Assembly (NCBI RefSeq): GCF_022179085.1 | Contig: NZ_BPQE01000008.1 | Location: 62,001 to 126,000 of the forward strand | Origin: Methylobacterium aerolatum | GTDB taxonomy: Bacteria > Pseudomonadota > Alphaproteobacteria > Rhizobiales > Beijerinckiaceae | Direction of reading: 5' to 3' | DNA length: 64,000 nucleotides | In this document: in pieces, positions 1 to 8,211 of the stretch | How positions within the stretch are numbered: position 1 is the stretch's first letter | Layout: each line of letters starts with the position of its first letter | Program-made: the position numbers and the translations under genes | Notes under the pieces: generated by a model | The model's input: the letters and a program-made list of their open reading frames with translations, nothing else | Databases searched by the model: none | Told to the model about the DNA's origin: nothing

Positions 1-1452
1 GCGGCCGACCTCGGCCAGCACCGCCCAGTCGGCACGGGCCTCGCCGGGGCTGTCGAGGAAGCGGCGCTGGCGGGAGATGCGCCGCTCGGAATTCGTGACC
101 GTGCCGTCCTTCTCGCCCCACCCCTGTGCGGGCAGCAGCACGGTGGTCCGCGCCCTGGCTCTGGCGGTGTCGGCATTGGCCATGATGTCGGAGACGATCA
201 GGAGGTCGAGCCCCTGGATCGCCTCGCGGACGTGGTCGGCGCGGGGCATGGAGACCAGGGGGTTGGTCCCCATGACCCAGAGAGCCTTGATCCTGCCCGC
301 CCGCACCGCCTCGAACAGGGCCACCGCTTTCATGCCCTCGCCGGTGATGATCCGGGGGGCGTTCCAGTAGCGGCGGACGCGGTCCACCTCCTCGGGGGCG
401 AAGTGCATGTGGGCGGCGAGCATGTTCGACAGCCCGCCGACCTCCCGCCCGCCCATGGCGTTGGGCTGGCCCGTCAGGGAGAACGGCCCCTGCCCCACCC
501 CGCCGATCCGGCCGGTGACGAGATGGCAGTTGATGATGGCGTTGCCCTTGTCGGTGCCCTGCATCGACTGGTTCACGCCCATGGAGAAGGCGGTGACGAC
601 CCGGCGCGTGCGGGCGAACAGGTCGTAGAAGGCGCTGATGGCCTGCGGGGCGAGACCCGTGGCGATGGCGACCGCGGCGAGGTCCGGGGCGATCTGCCGG
701 GCACGGTCGAGGGCGGTGTCGAGGCCCGCCGTGTGCTCCTCCACGAAGGCCCTGTCCCTGAACCCGTGGTCGGCGAGGTGGACGAGGAGGCCGGAGAACA
801 GGGCCACGTCGCTGCCGGGCTTCAGCCCGAGGAACATGTCCGCCTCCTGCGCGGTCTGGGTGCGGCGGGGGTCGATCACCACCAAGTGGGTGCCGCGCTT
901 GGCCTTCGCGTCGGCCATGCGCCGGAACAGGACGGGATGGCACCACGCGGCGTTCGAGCCGACGAGGACGATGAGGTCGGCCTCGTCGAGGTCCTCGTAG
1001 CAGCCGGGCACCGTGTCGGAGCCGAAGGCGCGGCGGTGGGCCGCCACCGCGCTCGACATGCACAGGCGCGAATTGGTCTCCACATGGGGCGTGCCGACGA
1101 AGCCCTTCGCGAGCTTGTTGGCGACGTAATAATCCTCGGTGAGCAACTGGCCGGAGAGGTAGAAAGCGATCGATTCCGGCCCGTGCGCCTCCGCAATCCG
1201 CTGCAATTCGGCGGCGGCGGTGCCGAGCGCCGCGTCCCAGGAGACCCGGGCGCCGTTGAGCGCGGGGTGGAGCAGGCGGTCCTCCAACGACAGGGTCTCG
1301 CCCAGCGCCGCGCCCTTGGAGCAGAGGCGGCCGAAATTCGCGGGATGCTCGGGATCGCCCGCGATGCCCGCGCCGCCCTGCCCGTCCGGCGTCGCGAGCA
1401 CGCCGCAGCCGACGCCGCAATACGGGCAGGTGGTGCGGACCGTGGCGGTCAT
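1..1452 (-). CDS. nasA: Assimilatory nitrate reductase catalytic subunit (3' end cut by window)
   Basis: Reduces nitrate to nitrite in the cytoplasm using a Mo-bis-MGD cofactor and a 4Fe-4S cluster. The first 484 residues are visible and the reading frame stays open to the window edge, so the C-terminus is missing. The N-terminus shows CPYCGVGC (C9, C12, C16) and a fourth cysteine in LCSKG (C44), the cluster ligands of the NasA/FdhF molybdopterin family. Further family motifs are GSNAAWCHPV, VVIDPRRT, GVNQSMQGTDKGNA and WVMGTNPLVSMP. It is the last visible gene of a four-gene minus-strand operon with the flavoprotein, nitrite reductase and FAD oxidoreductase. A palindromic repeat lies between it and the flavoprotein gene. 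The ATG at 1452 gives the normal family N-terminus. Identity is secure; the full length cannot be judged. Confidence 0.95.
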   Translation of the reverse strand, partial: MTATVRTTCPYCGVGCGVLATPDGQGGAGIAGDPEHPANFGRLCSKGAALGETLSLEDRLLHPALNGARVSWDAALGTAAAELQRIAEAHGPESIAFYLSGQLLTEDYYVANKLAKGFVGTPHVETNSRLCMSSAVAAHRRAFGSDTVPGCYEDLDEADLIVLVGSNAAWCHPVLFRRMADAKAKRGTHLVVIDPRRTQTAQEADMFLGLKPGSDVALFSGLLVHLADHGFRDRAFVEEHTAGLDTALDRARQIAPDLAAVAIATGLAPQAISAFYDLFARTRRVVTAFSMGVNQSMQGTDKGNAIINCHLVTGRIGGVGQGPFSLTGQPNAMGGREVGGLSNMLAAHMHFAPEEVDRVRRYWNAPRIITGEGMKAVALFEAVRAGRIKALWVMGTNPLVSMPRADHVREAIQGLDLLIVSDIMANADTARARARTTVLLPAQGWGEKDGTVTNSERRISRQRRFLDSPGEARADWAVLAEVGR

Positions 1453-1470
1453 GGGGATCCTTCCGGCTGT

Positions 1471-1590
1471 CCCCCTCCCCCTTGCGGGGAGGGGTTAGGG
1501 GTGGGGGTGGTTCAGGAGGCGCCAGTGCGCTTCGTTCTGCGCCACCCCCACCCCCGGCCCCTCCCCGCAAGGGGGAGGGGAGCAGGTCGC
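1471..1590. repeat. GC-rich palindromic intergenic repeat, copy 1
   Basis: The left arm (CCCTCCCCCTTGCGGGGAGG followed by a G-rich tract) and the right arm (C-rich tract, then CCCCTCCCCGCAAGGGGGAG) are inverted copies of each other. The right flank reads GAGCAGGTCGCG, which also flanks copy 2 at 14349-14470. The element fills the whole gap between the flavoprotein gene and nasA and would form a strong hairpin in the operon transcript. Confidence 0.8.
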
Positions 1591-1592
1591 GC

Positions 1593-3197
1593 TCAGTACA
1601 CGTCCGCCTGATACCGCCCGGCCTTCTTCAGCGCGGCGAGGTAGGCCACGGCCTCCTCGGCGTTCATCTTGCCGTGCTGGGCGGCGACGTCGATGATCGC
1701 GCGCTCCACGTCCTTAGCCATGCGCTTGGCATCGCCGCAGACATAGAAATGCGCGCCGCCGTCGAGCCACTTCCACAGGTCGGCACCGTTCTCGCGCATC
1801 CGGTCCTGGACGTAGGTCTTCTCCGATCCGTCGCGGGACCATGCCAGCGACAGGCGGGTCAGCACCTTGTCATCCTTCAGCTTGTTCAGCTCGTCCTTGT
1901 AGAAGAAGTCCGACGCCTGCTTCTGGTGGCCGTAGAACAGCCAGTTCCGGCCCGGCGCCTGCGTCGCCGCGCGCTCGCGCAGGAAGGCCCGGAAGGGCGC
2001 GATCCCGGTGCCGGGGCCGCACATGATCACGTCCTTGCCCAGATCCTCCGGCAGGGCGAACCCGTGGGCCTTCTGAAGGTAGACCTTGACCTTGGTCTGC
2101 TCCGGCAGACGCTCGCCCAGGTGGGTCGAGGCGACGCCGAGCCTCAGCCGGGAACGGTGGTTGTAGCGTACCGCATCGACGGTGAGGGACACCCGGCCGA
2201 CATCCATCTTCGGCGAGGACGAGATGGAGTAGAGCCGGGGCTGCAACTCGTCGAGGGCTTCGAGGAAGACCTCCGCGTCGGGCCGGGCGCCGGGGAACTT
2301 GTGCAGGGCGCCGAGCACGTCGAGGTACGCCGCGTCCCCGTCCGGGTCGTCGCCGGAGGCGAGCGCCTGCGCCTTCCGCCGCGCCTCGCCGGAGGTGAGG
2401 AGGGAGAGAAGCTGGTAGAGGTTGTCCGGCGCCGCACCGAGGGAGTAGTCGGCGAGCAACCTTTCCCGCAGGGTCTTGCCGCCGATCATCCGCTCCGGCC
2501 GGGCGCCGAGTTCGGCGATCACCGCGTCGGCCAGCGCCGGGGCGTTGGCCGGGAAGAGGCCGAGGGAATCGCCCACCACGTACTTGATCGGCGTGCCCTC
2601 CAGGCCGATCTCGATGTGCCATGTCTCCTTCTCGCCGCCGGGCTCGTTGAGGCGGCGGCGGGAGAGGAACAGGGCCTCCACCGGGTTCTCCCGGCAATAG
2701 CCGAGGGGGCCGAGGTCGGGGGCCTTCGCCTCGGCGGCGGGCGCTGAGGCGGCGGGAGCGGCGCCGCCGGCGGCGCCGAATTCCTCCTCCAGCTTCTTCA
2801 GCATCCGCATCGTCTCCTTGCCGCCGGGCTGGCAGAGGTTCAGACGCGCCTCGTTCTTCAGGAAGATGGCGTTGGCGTAGTCGGCGCAGTTGTAGCCGCA
2901 CTGGCCGCAATCCTGCTGCGCCATGGCGGCCATCAGCTTCTGGGCCTCGGGCCGCTCCTTGGCGAGGTCCATGCGGTCGGGCAGCGGCATCGACGGGTCG
3001 TGCCAGGGCGCGTCGTCGTTGTCCGCGAGTTTTTTGGACTCGCCGCCGGGCATTTCACCTGGCGCCAGCGCCGTGGCGCCCTCGATGGCGGGGCCGAGGA
3101 GGGCGGCGAAATAGCCCGAGAGCCACGCCCGCTGGTCCGGGTCGAAGGGCGCGGTCTCGGGGATCAGGACGAGAGGAGGAGCGACGTGCTGGGTCAT
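1593..3197 (-). CDS. CysJ-like FAD/NADPH flavoprotein with N-terminal Fe-S motif, probable electron donor subunit for nitrate reductase
   Basis: A 534-residue diflavin-type reductase module without the FMN (flavodoxin) domain. Residues 97-122 hold CGQCGYNC plus a later cysteine (C97, C100, C104, C122), the pattern of the short Fe-S domain seen in RnfB-type proteins. Next come an FAD-binding region (RLYSISSSPK), an NADPH-binding loop (CGPGTGIAPFRAF), a YVCGDAKRMAKDV segment and the C-terminus GRYQADVY typical of sulfite reductase alpha subunits. It overlaps the nitrite reductase gene by 4 bp and precedes nasA. Some proteobacteria have NasA fused to a similar flavoprotein, so I infer that this is the split-gene form feeding electrons from NADPH to NasA, or possibly to the siroheme enzyme. 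It is normally annotated sulfite reductase subunit alpha; a role in sulfite reduction is less likely given the neighbours. Confidence 0.85.
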   Translation of the reverse strand: MTQHVAPPLVLIPETAPFDPDQRAWLSGYFAALLGPAIEGATALAPGEMPGGESKKLADNDDAPWHDPSMPLPDRMDLAKERPEAQKLMAAMAQQDCGQCGYNCADYANAIFLKNEARLNLCQPGGKETMRMLKKLEEEFGAAGGAAPAASAPAAEAKAPDLGPLGYCRENPVEALFLSRRRLNEPGGEKETWHIEIGLEGTPIKYVVGDSLGLFPANAPALADAVIAELGARPERMIGGKTLRERLLADYSLGAAPDNLYQLLSLLTSGEARRKAQALASGDDPDGDAAYLDVLGALHKFPGARPDAEVFLEALDELQPRLYSISSSPKMDVGRVSLTVDAVRYNHRSRLRLGVASTHLGERLPEQTKVKVYLQKAHGFALPEDLGKDVIMCGPGTGIAPFRAFLRERAATQAPGRNWLFYGHQKQASDFFYKDELNKLKDDKVLTRLSLAWSRDGSEKTYVQDRMRENGADLWKWLDGGAHFYVCGDAKRMAKDVERAIIDVAAQHGKMNAEEAVAYLAALKKAGRYQADVY

Positions 3198-4981
3198 GCG
3201 GCTTCCCTCATGGCAGGGACGGCTTCGGCGGCGTCGCGCAACGCCTCCGGTCCAGTGCGGGCGGTGAAGGCTTGAAAGGTCTCGTCGCGGCCGGCGCGGC
3301 CGGCGAGGTAGGCGTGCAGCAAAGCCTCCACGCGCTTGGGCGCGTCCTCGGCCTTCACGGCCTTCCAGATCTCGGTGCCGATCTTCGGGGTCTCGGCGAA
3401 GCCGCCGCCGACCACGATGTCGTAGCCCTCGACGGTGTCGCCCTCCTCCGAGACCACGACCTTCGCGCCGATCAGGCCGATGTCGCCGATGTAGTGCTGG
3501 GCGCAGCTATGGTGGCAGCCGGTGAGATGCACGTTCACCGGCACGTCGAGGGCCGTGACCGTGCGCTCCACATGCTCGGCGATGAGCATGGCGTGGCCCT
3601 TGGTGTCGGAGGCGGCGAACTTGCAGCCCCGCGCGCCCGTGCAGGCCACGAGCCCCGCCCGGATGCCCTCGGCCTTGACCGAGAAGCCGAGCGCCGCGAC
3701 GCGCTCCTCCACCTCCGCGAGCTTCGCATCCGGAACGCCCGAAAAGATGAAATTCTGCCAGACGGTGAGGCGGATCTGCCCGTCGCCGCACTCCTGGGCG
3801 ATCCTGGCCAGCGCCCGCACCTCGTCGCTCAGCATCTTGCCGACGGGGAGCACGACGCCGACCCAGTTCAGGCCCGGCTGCTTCTGCGGATGCACGCCGA
3901 CATGGCTGTACCGGCTCGTGGGCTTGCGCGGCGCGATGTGGGCCGGATCGACCCGCTCCAGCTTGCGGCCGAGCTTGTCCTCGACGGCGGCGAGGTACTT
4001 GTCGAAGCCCCAGGCGTCGAGCACGTACTTCATCCGCGCCTTGTTGCGGTTCGTCCGGTCGCCGTTCTCGATGAAGACGCGGATGATCGCGTCGGCGACC
4101 TGGTTGCACTCCTCCGGCTTCAGCACCACGCCGGTGTCGCGGGCGAGGTCCCTGTGCCCGGAGATGCCGCCGAGCACGAGGCGCATCCAGATGCCGGGGG
4201 CGACGGACGCGTCCTCCAGCACCTCCACGGCCTGGAAGCCGACATCGTTCGTCTCCTCCAGCACCGGCATCACGCCGCCGCCGTCGAAGGCGACGTTGAA
4301 CTTGCGCGGCAGGCCGTAGAGGGAGCGGTCGTCGAGGATCCAGTTGTTCCAGGACTTGGCGAGCGGCCGCGTGTCGAGGATCTCCTGCGGGTCGATCCCG
4401 GCGGTGGGCGAGCCGGTGACGTTGCGGATGTTGTCCGCCCCCGCGCCCTGGGCGCCGAGGCCGATGTCGGCGAGCCCGTCGAGGAAGGGCTGGGCATGCT
4501 CCGGCGCGATCTCCCGGACCTGCAGGTTCGCACGGGTGGTGACGTGGACGTAGCCGCCGCCATGGGCGTCGGCGAGGTCGGCGACCCCTGAGAACTGCCA
4601 GTGGTGCAGCACCCCGTTCGGGATGCGCAGGCGGCACATGAAGCTCGTCTGGGTCGGGGCGACCCAGAACATGCCGTGGTAGCGCCAGCGGAAGTTGTCC
4701 TCGGGCTTGGGCGCCTTGCCCTGGGCCGCCTCGGCCTTCAGCCGGTTGTGCCCGTCGAAGGGGCTTTCGGCCCGCTTCCACTTCTCCTGATCGCAGAGCT
4801 TGCCGCCGGCCTTCACCGTGGCGTCCTGCGCCTTGAGGTGGATCGCGTCCGGGCCGGTGGGCTCGGGCGCCGGGGCGGCGGCCGGGCCGCCCGCGAGGCC
4901 GCCGGTGATCCGCGCCGCGCCGATGCCGGCGGCGAAGCCTTCGAGGTAGCGTGTCTGCTCGGCGTTGAATGCGTCCGCCAT
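3194..4981 (-). CDS. nirA: Siroheme/4Fe-4S ferredoxin-type nitrite reductase
   Basis: Six-electron reduction of nitrite to ammonium by the siroheme nitrite/sulfite reductase family; 595 residues, typical for NirA. The paired cysteine motifs that hold the siroheme-linked 4Fe-4S cluster are clear: CTGARGC near residue 450 and TGCHHSC near residue 490. The N-terminal half contains the ferredoxin-like repeat (FMCRLRIPNGVLHHWQ, YVHVTTRANLQVREI). The stop overlaps the flavoprotein start by 4 bp, and the FAD oxidoreductase gene ends 10 bp upstream, so it is mid-operon. The family also includes ferredoxin sulfite reductases, but association with nasA and control by nasST favour nitrite. The physiological donor is not proven: either a ferredoxin or the neighbouring flavoproteins. 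Confidence 0.92.
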   Translation of the reverse strand: MADAFNAEQTRYLEGFAAGIGAARITGGLAGGPAAAPAPEPTGPDAIHLKAQDATVKAGGKLCDQEKWKRAESPFDGHNRLKAEAAQGKAPKPEDNFRWRYHGMFWVAPTQTSFMCRLRIPNGVLHHWQFSGVADLADAHGGGYVHVTTRANLQVREIAPEHAQPFLDGLADIGLGAQGAGADNIRNVTGSPTAGIDPQEILDTRPLAKSWNNWILDDRSLYGLPRKFNVAFDGGGVMPVLEETNDVGFQAVEVLEDASVAPGIWMRLVLGGISGHRDLARDTGVVLKPEECNQVADAIIRVFIENGDRTNRNKARMKYVLDAWGFDKYLAAVEDKLGRKLERVDPAHIAPRKPTSRYSHVGVHPQKQPGLNWVGVVLPVGKMLSDEVRALARIAQECGDGQIRLTVWQNFIFSGVPDAKLAEVEERVAALGFSVKAEGIRAGLVACTGARGCKFAASDTKGHAMLIAEHVERTVTALDVPVNVHLTGCHHSCAQHYIGDIGLIGAKVVVSEEGDTVEGYDIVVGGGFAETPKIGTEIWKAVKAEDAPKRVEALLHAYLAGRAGRDETFQAFTARTGPEALRDAAEAVPAMREAA

Positions 4982-4991
4982 CTGGGCCTCC

Positions 4992-6260
4992 TTACGCCGC
5001 GAGGGAGTGGGGCGCCGGGCGCCCGAACATGAGATCGTCCACGTCGCCGACCGGCTCGCCGGAGCGGATCAGCGCCTTGCAGGCCGCCTGCTCGGCGATG
5101 TCGCCGACGAAGACCGCGCCCACGAGTCGGCCCTCCCGCAGCAGCAGCTTGCGGTAGAGTCCGGCGCCGGGATCGAAGAGGGTGACCGCCTCGGCATCCT
5201 CCGGCGTGTCCACGATCCCGGCCGAGAACACCGGCAGCCCCGAGATCTTGAGGCTGGTGGCGAGATGCGTGCCCGCGTAGGCGGCGGAATGCCCGGCGAA
5301 GAGCCGGGCCAGCGCCTCGGCCTGCTCGTAGGCGGGCTCCACGAGGCCGTAGACGAGGCCCCGGTGCTCGGCGCACTCGCCCAGCGCGAAGATGCGCGGG
5401 TCGGAGGTCGCCATCGTGTCGTCCACGAGGATGCCCCGGTTGGTGGCGAGCCCGGCGCCCTGCGCGAGCGCCACCGACGGGCGCACGCCCACCGACATCA
5501 CCACGAGGTCTGCGGGGAGGACCGTGCCGTCCGCGAGGCGCAGCCGTTCCACCCGGCCCTCGCCCTCCACCGCCGCCGTGTCGGCGCCGAGTATCACCCT
5601 GACGCCGCGCTGCTCCATGGCCCGGCGGACGAGCCCGGCGGCCGGATGGTCGAGCTGGCGCTCCATCAGCCGGTCCATGACGTGCAGCAGCGTCGTGTCG
5701 ATGCCGAGCCGACCGAGCCCCGCTGCGGCCTCCAGCCCGAGGAGCCCGCCGCCGATCACGATGGCCTTCGCATGCTGAACGGCCGCCTGGCGGATCGCCG
5801 CCACGTCGGCCAGATCGCGGAACGTGATGACGCCGGGCAGGTCCATGCCGGGCTTCGGCAGGCGGATCGGCAGGGAGCCCACCGCCAGGACCAGCCGGTC
5901 GTAGGGCAGGACATGGGTGTCGCCGACGATCGCCAGACCGTTCTCCCGGTCGATGGCGGTGACGGGGGCGCCGGTGATGAGGCGGATGCCGTGGGCCTCG
6001 TACCAGTCGAGGCCGCGGAAGGCGGTGGCGGCCTCCTCGATCTCGCCGCCGAGCAGCGAGGAGAGGAGCACGCGGTTATAGGCGGCCCGGGGCTCGGCCC
6101 CGATGCATGTGACCTCGTAGCGGCCGGGGCAGCCCTCGGTCAGGCGTTCGAGGAAGCGGAGGGAGGCCATGCCGTTGCCGACGACGACGAGCCGCTCGCG
6201 CGGTTGCCCGTCCGTCGCCCGCGATGGCGGTCTCGCGGTGTCCAAGAGATGAGTCGGCAT
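4992..6260 (-). CDS. FAD-dependent pyridine nucleotide oxidoreductase of the nitrite reductase (NirB N-terminal) type
   Basis: A 422-residue two-dinucleotide-fold oxidoreductase. It has the N-terminal FAD motif VVVGNGMASLRFLERL, the AYNRVLLSSLLGGE segment characteristic of NirB/NasB FAD domains, the internal NAD(P) fold IGGGLLGLEAAAGLGRLG, and ILVDDTMATSDPRIFALGEC near the end of the FAD domain. It corresponds to the first ~400 residues of NADH nitrite reductase large subunit as a free-standing protein without the siroheme domain, which is here supplied separately by nirA. It is the first gene of the nas operon, and the untranslated leader with terminator lies directly upstream. I infer that it passes electrons from NAD(P)H to NirA. 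The ATG at 6260 follows the leader terminator. Confidence 0.85.
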   Translation of the reverse strand: MPTHLLDTARPPSRATDGQPRERLVVVGNGMASLRFLERLTEGCPGRYEVTCIGAEPRAAYNRVLLSSLLGGEIEEAATAFRGLDWYEAHGIRLITGAPVTAIDRENGLAIVGDTHVLPYDRLVLAVGSLPIRLPKPGMDLPGVITFRDLADVAAIRQAAVQHAKAIVIGGGLLGLEAAAGLGRLGIDTTLLHVMDRLMERQLDHPAAGLVRRAMEQRGVRVILGADTAAVEGEGRVERLRLADGTVLPADLVVMSVGVRPSVALAQGAGLATNRGILVDDTMATSDPRIFALGECAEHRGLVYGLVEPAYEQAEALARLFAGHSAAYAGTHLATSLKISGLPVFSAGIVDTPEDAEAVTLFDPGAGLYRKLLLREGRLVGAVFVGDIAEQAACKALIRSGEPVGDVDDLMFGRPAPHSLAA

Positions 6261-6314
6261 CGATCGGTCGCGTCTCGAACCTCGAATCCAGGGATCGTCG
6301 GCGGACCGCCCACG

Positions 6315-6352
6315 AAAAAGCCGCTGCCGGACTCTCGAGCCGGGGCAAGCGG
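6315..6352 (-). terminator. Intrinsic terminator in the nas operon leader
   Basis: Read on the minus strand this is a GC-rich hairpin (outer arms CCGCT and AGCGG, inner arms rich in G and C) followed at once by CTTTTT. It lies about 55 nt before the first start codon and about 63 nt after the predicted transcription start. A strong terminator in front of an operon is expected to be conditional; here it is the presumed target of NasT antitermination. Confidence 0.75.
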
Positions 6353-6395
6353 GAGCCCCAGGAGAACCGGATCAGCGGCCTCGCTGACGGCGCTG

Positions 6396-6413
6396 CCCGT
6401 CGCCGTTGACGGA
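6396..6413 (-). promoter_or_regulatory. ANTAR-type hairpin (NasT target) in the nas leader
   Basis: On the minus strand CCGTC-AACGGC-GACGG forms a 5-bp stem, extendable by a G-U and a further pair, closing a six-base loop with A at position 1 and G at position 4. This is the loop signature of RNA recognised by ANTAR proteins. It begins within a few nucleotides of the predicted +1. I could not find an equally clear second hairpin; the second one normally overlaps the terminator. Confidence 0.65.
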
Positions 6414-6425
6414 CGCGGAGGGTCT

Positions 6426-6442
6426 TGCACGACGCGTGCCAA
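6426..6442 (-). promoter_or_regulatory. Sigma-54-type promoter of the nas operon
   Basis: The minus strand reads TTGGCACG-CGTC-GTGCA. Compared with TGGCACG-N4-TTGC, the -24 GG and -12 GC are both present with the correct spacing and only one consensus base differs. The predicted start is near 6415, immediately before the ANTAR-type hairpin. About 110 bp upstream (6524-6534) is a perfect palindrome GTGCGTTGCAC that could bind an activator, but I cannot assign it to NtrC. Confidence 0.7.
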
Positions 6443-6603
6443 GCGCCGATCGTGCGGGATCAGGAGAGGTTTGTCCGCGCTGGCTGTCGGCCGGGAGCCG
6501 CGGAAGGTTTGACCAAGGCCGCGGTGCGTTGCACAAAAAGCGGGCGGCTGGCTGCCGAGCGGTCACTATTGACGACGGGAGCGCTGCCGATCGGCACGAC
6601 GTC

Positions 6604-6699
6604 CCGTCACCGCGAGCGGAGCGAGGGAATTGGAGGATGCCCTCACTCAGCCGGAGAGCGGCTATCCCTGGATGCCTTCTCTGCGGTCTCAGTGACGGA
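6604..6699. repeat. Degenerate copy of the GCGAGCG/CCAGGG palindromic repeat
   Basis: TCACCGCGAGCGGAGCGAGG at the left and TATCCCTGGATGCC...TCTCAGTGACGG at the right match the arms of the repeat seen intact at 20402-20495 and elsewhere, with many changes. It lies between the upstream region of the nas promoter and the small membrane-protein ORF. No gene is visible in 6443-6717. Confidence 0.5.
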
Positions 6700-6717
6700 A
6701 ATGTATAAAGAGGCGCT

Positions 6718-7026
6718 TCAGAGCAGCGCAGAGAGGGCCACGAGGAGACCTAGGGTCGGCATGGCGCCGACGATGACGGCCCAGTACCACGTGCTCGGGG
6801 CGAGGTTGCGCCGGTTGTCGTTGGCGGGCCGCGGGCCCCGGCGGACATGCCGCACGTAACGCTGCAGCTCGACCCGGCGTGGCAGGGTCGGCGGGAGCGA
6901 CGCGGCGTCGAATTTGCGGCAACCGGGCATGGTAGATCGACAACGGCCGCAACCCCTGACCGTTCCGTGCGTCCCGCGCATGTCTTGAGGGTGTGGGGCT
7001 CGCCGGGCGCGGGGTTCCTCCGTCAT
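6718..7026 (-). CDS. Small hypothetical membrane protein
   Basis: An ORF of 102 residues between nasS and the nas operon, same strand. The C-terminal 25 residues (WYWAVIVGAMPTLGLLVALS) form one clear membrane segment, preceded by a basic stretch with PANDNRR, a short motif I recognise from many small Rhizobiales proteins. The real start may be the internal ATG at 6930, giving 70 residues beginning MPGCRKFDAASL; neither start has a convincing ribosome site. Function unknown; no link to nitrate use can be shown. Confidence 0.5.
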   Translation of the reverse strand: MTEEPRARRAPHPQDMRGTHGTVRGCGRCRSTMPGCRKFDAASLPPTLPRRVELQRYVRHVRRGPRPANDNRRNLAPSTWYWAVIVGAMPTLGLLVALSALL

Positions 7027-7099
7027 CCATCGCCGAAGGGATGATGGCGGACGGATTTCTCCGCGAAGCCGTCGGGAGCGGGCCGCCGGGCGGGGCGGC

Positions 7100-8107
7100 T
7101 CACGGGAGGCCGGCCTCCCGGAGGAGGTCTGGCCGGTACACCGCCCGCGCCGCCGCCTCGCTGGCGCCGTCGCCCGGCACTTGGCCCGCCGCCCGCATCT
7201 GCGCGATCAGCCAGTCCAGGCGGGCCGGATCGTGGGCCTGGGCCGAGGCATCGAGCCGCAGATGGCCCAGGGGGCGCGGGATACCGTCCTCCGCCCCGTC
7301 CCGGCCGAAGGCGCGGGCGACCGGCCCGGCCTCGCGGTCGACGGCGTGGCGGCGGGCGAGACGGTGGACCAGCTCCTCGCGGTTGGCCGGATCGGCGCAC
7401 CAGAGCCCGGCCCTGGCCACGGCGCGGACGAGGGGCGGCGTCGCCCCCGCGAGGCGGCTCGACACCGCGAAGACCTTCTCCGGCGCGTCCGGCGCGAGGT
7501 CGTAGCCCAGCGCCGCCACGCGGCCGATCCCGGCCGCCACCGCGACCTCGTTCCAGGGCGCCCCGGCGCAGGTGCCGTCCACCAGCCCCCGCGTGAGCGC
7601 CTCGACCCCGTGCTGCGGCGGCACCACGACGAGGCGCAGCGCGGCGGGATCGAGCCCTCCGGCCTGCGCGAATAGCCGGACCTGATAGGCGTGGCAGGAG
7701 AACGGATGCACGATGCCGATGGTGACCGGCCGCCCCTGCTCCCGCCGGGACGCCGCGACGCGGGCGAAGGCCCGCGCCGTGTCCTGCCACCCTCCACCCG
7801 GTTCGAGGGGCAGCGCGTCCCAGAGGGTCCGCGACAGGGTCAGTGCGTTACCGTTGAGGCTGAGCGGCAGGGGCACGACGAGATCGGAGGGCGGTCCCGA
7901 CAGGCCCAGCGCGCTCGCCACCGCCAGGGGCGCCAGCATGTGGGCGCCGTCGAGATGACCCAGCGCCAGCCGGTCCCGCAGCGTCGCCCAGGACGGCTCC
8001 GCCGACAGGTCGAGGTCGAGGCCCTCCTCGCGGGCGAAGCCGAGTTCCCGGGCCATGATCACCGGGGCCGCATCGCAGAGCGGGACGTAGCCGATCTGGA
8101 GCCTCAT
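7100..8107 (-). CDS. nasS: Nitrate sensor NasS, CmpA/NrtA-type periplasmic-fold protein
   Basis: A 335-residue ABC-substrate-binding-like protein of the NrtA/CmpA family: starts MRLQIGYVPLCDAAPVIMAR, followed by DGAHMLAPLAVASALGL and the conserved VPLPLSLNGNALTLS block. There is no signal peptide, so it is cytoplasmic, as known NasS proteins are. In established NasS/NasT systems NasS binds NasT in the absence of nitrate or nitrite and releases it when ligand binds. The ATG at 8107 was chosen because the family N-terminus begins there; an open frame extends ~110 residues further upstream but runs through a repeat. NasT is encoded upstream on the same strand, separated by 373 bp of repeat sequence. 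Confidence 0.88.
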   Translation of the reverse strand: MRLQIGYVPLCDAAPVIMARELGFAREEGLDLDLSAEPSWATLRDRLALGHLDGAHMLAPLAVASALGLSGPPSDLVVPLPLSLNGNALTLSRTLWDALPLEPGGGWQDTARAFARVAASRREQGRPVTIGIVHPFSCHAYQVRLFAQAGGLDPAALRLVVVPPQHGVEALTRGLVDGTCAGAPWNEVAVAAGIGRVAALGYDLAPDAPEKVFAVSSRLAGATPPLVRAVARAGLWCADPANREELVHRLARRHAVDREAGPVARAFGRDGAEDGIPRPLGHLRLDASAQAHDPARLDWLIAQMRAAGQVPGDGASEAAARAVYRPDLLREAGLP

Positions 8108-8211
8108 GGTCGTTTCACCCTGAACGTCGCGCACGACAGGCGTGCCCTTTCCCTCCCCCCTCGGCGGGGCTCGTTGCGAGACGCGGTCATCGCCTCCGAT
8201 CCGACCCTCCC

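Noticed and set aside
232-1611. Long plus-strand frame of 459 residues over nasA
   Set aside because: Antisense shadow of nasA caused by high GC; arginine/glycine/valine-rich text with no family motif, while the minus strand encodes a complete molybdopterin N-terminus.
3272-4591. 439-residue plus-strand frame over nirA
   Set aside because: Antisense shadow; the opposite frame has intact siroheme cysteine motifs.
6524-6534. Palindrome GTGCGTTGCAC as an NtrC site
   Set aside because: It has the half-sites in reverse order and shorter spacing compared with the TGCAC-N5-GTGCA type, so it is noted only as a possible activator site.
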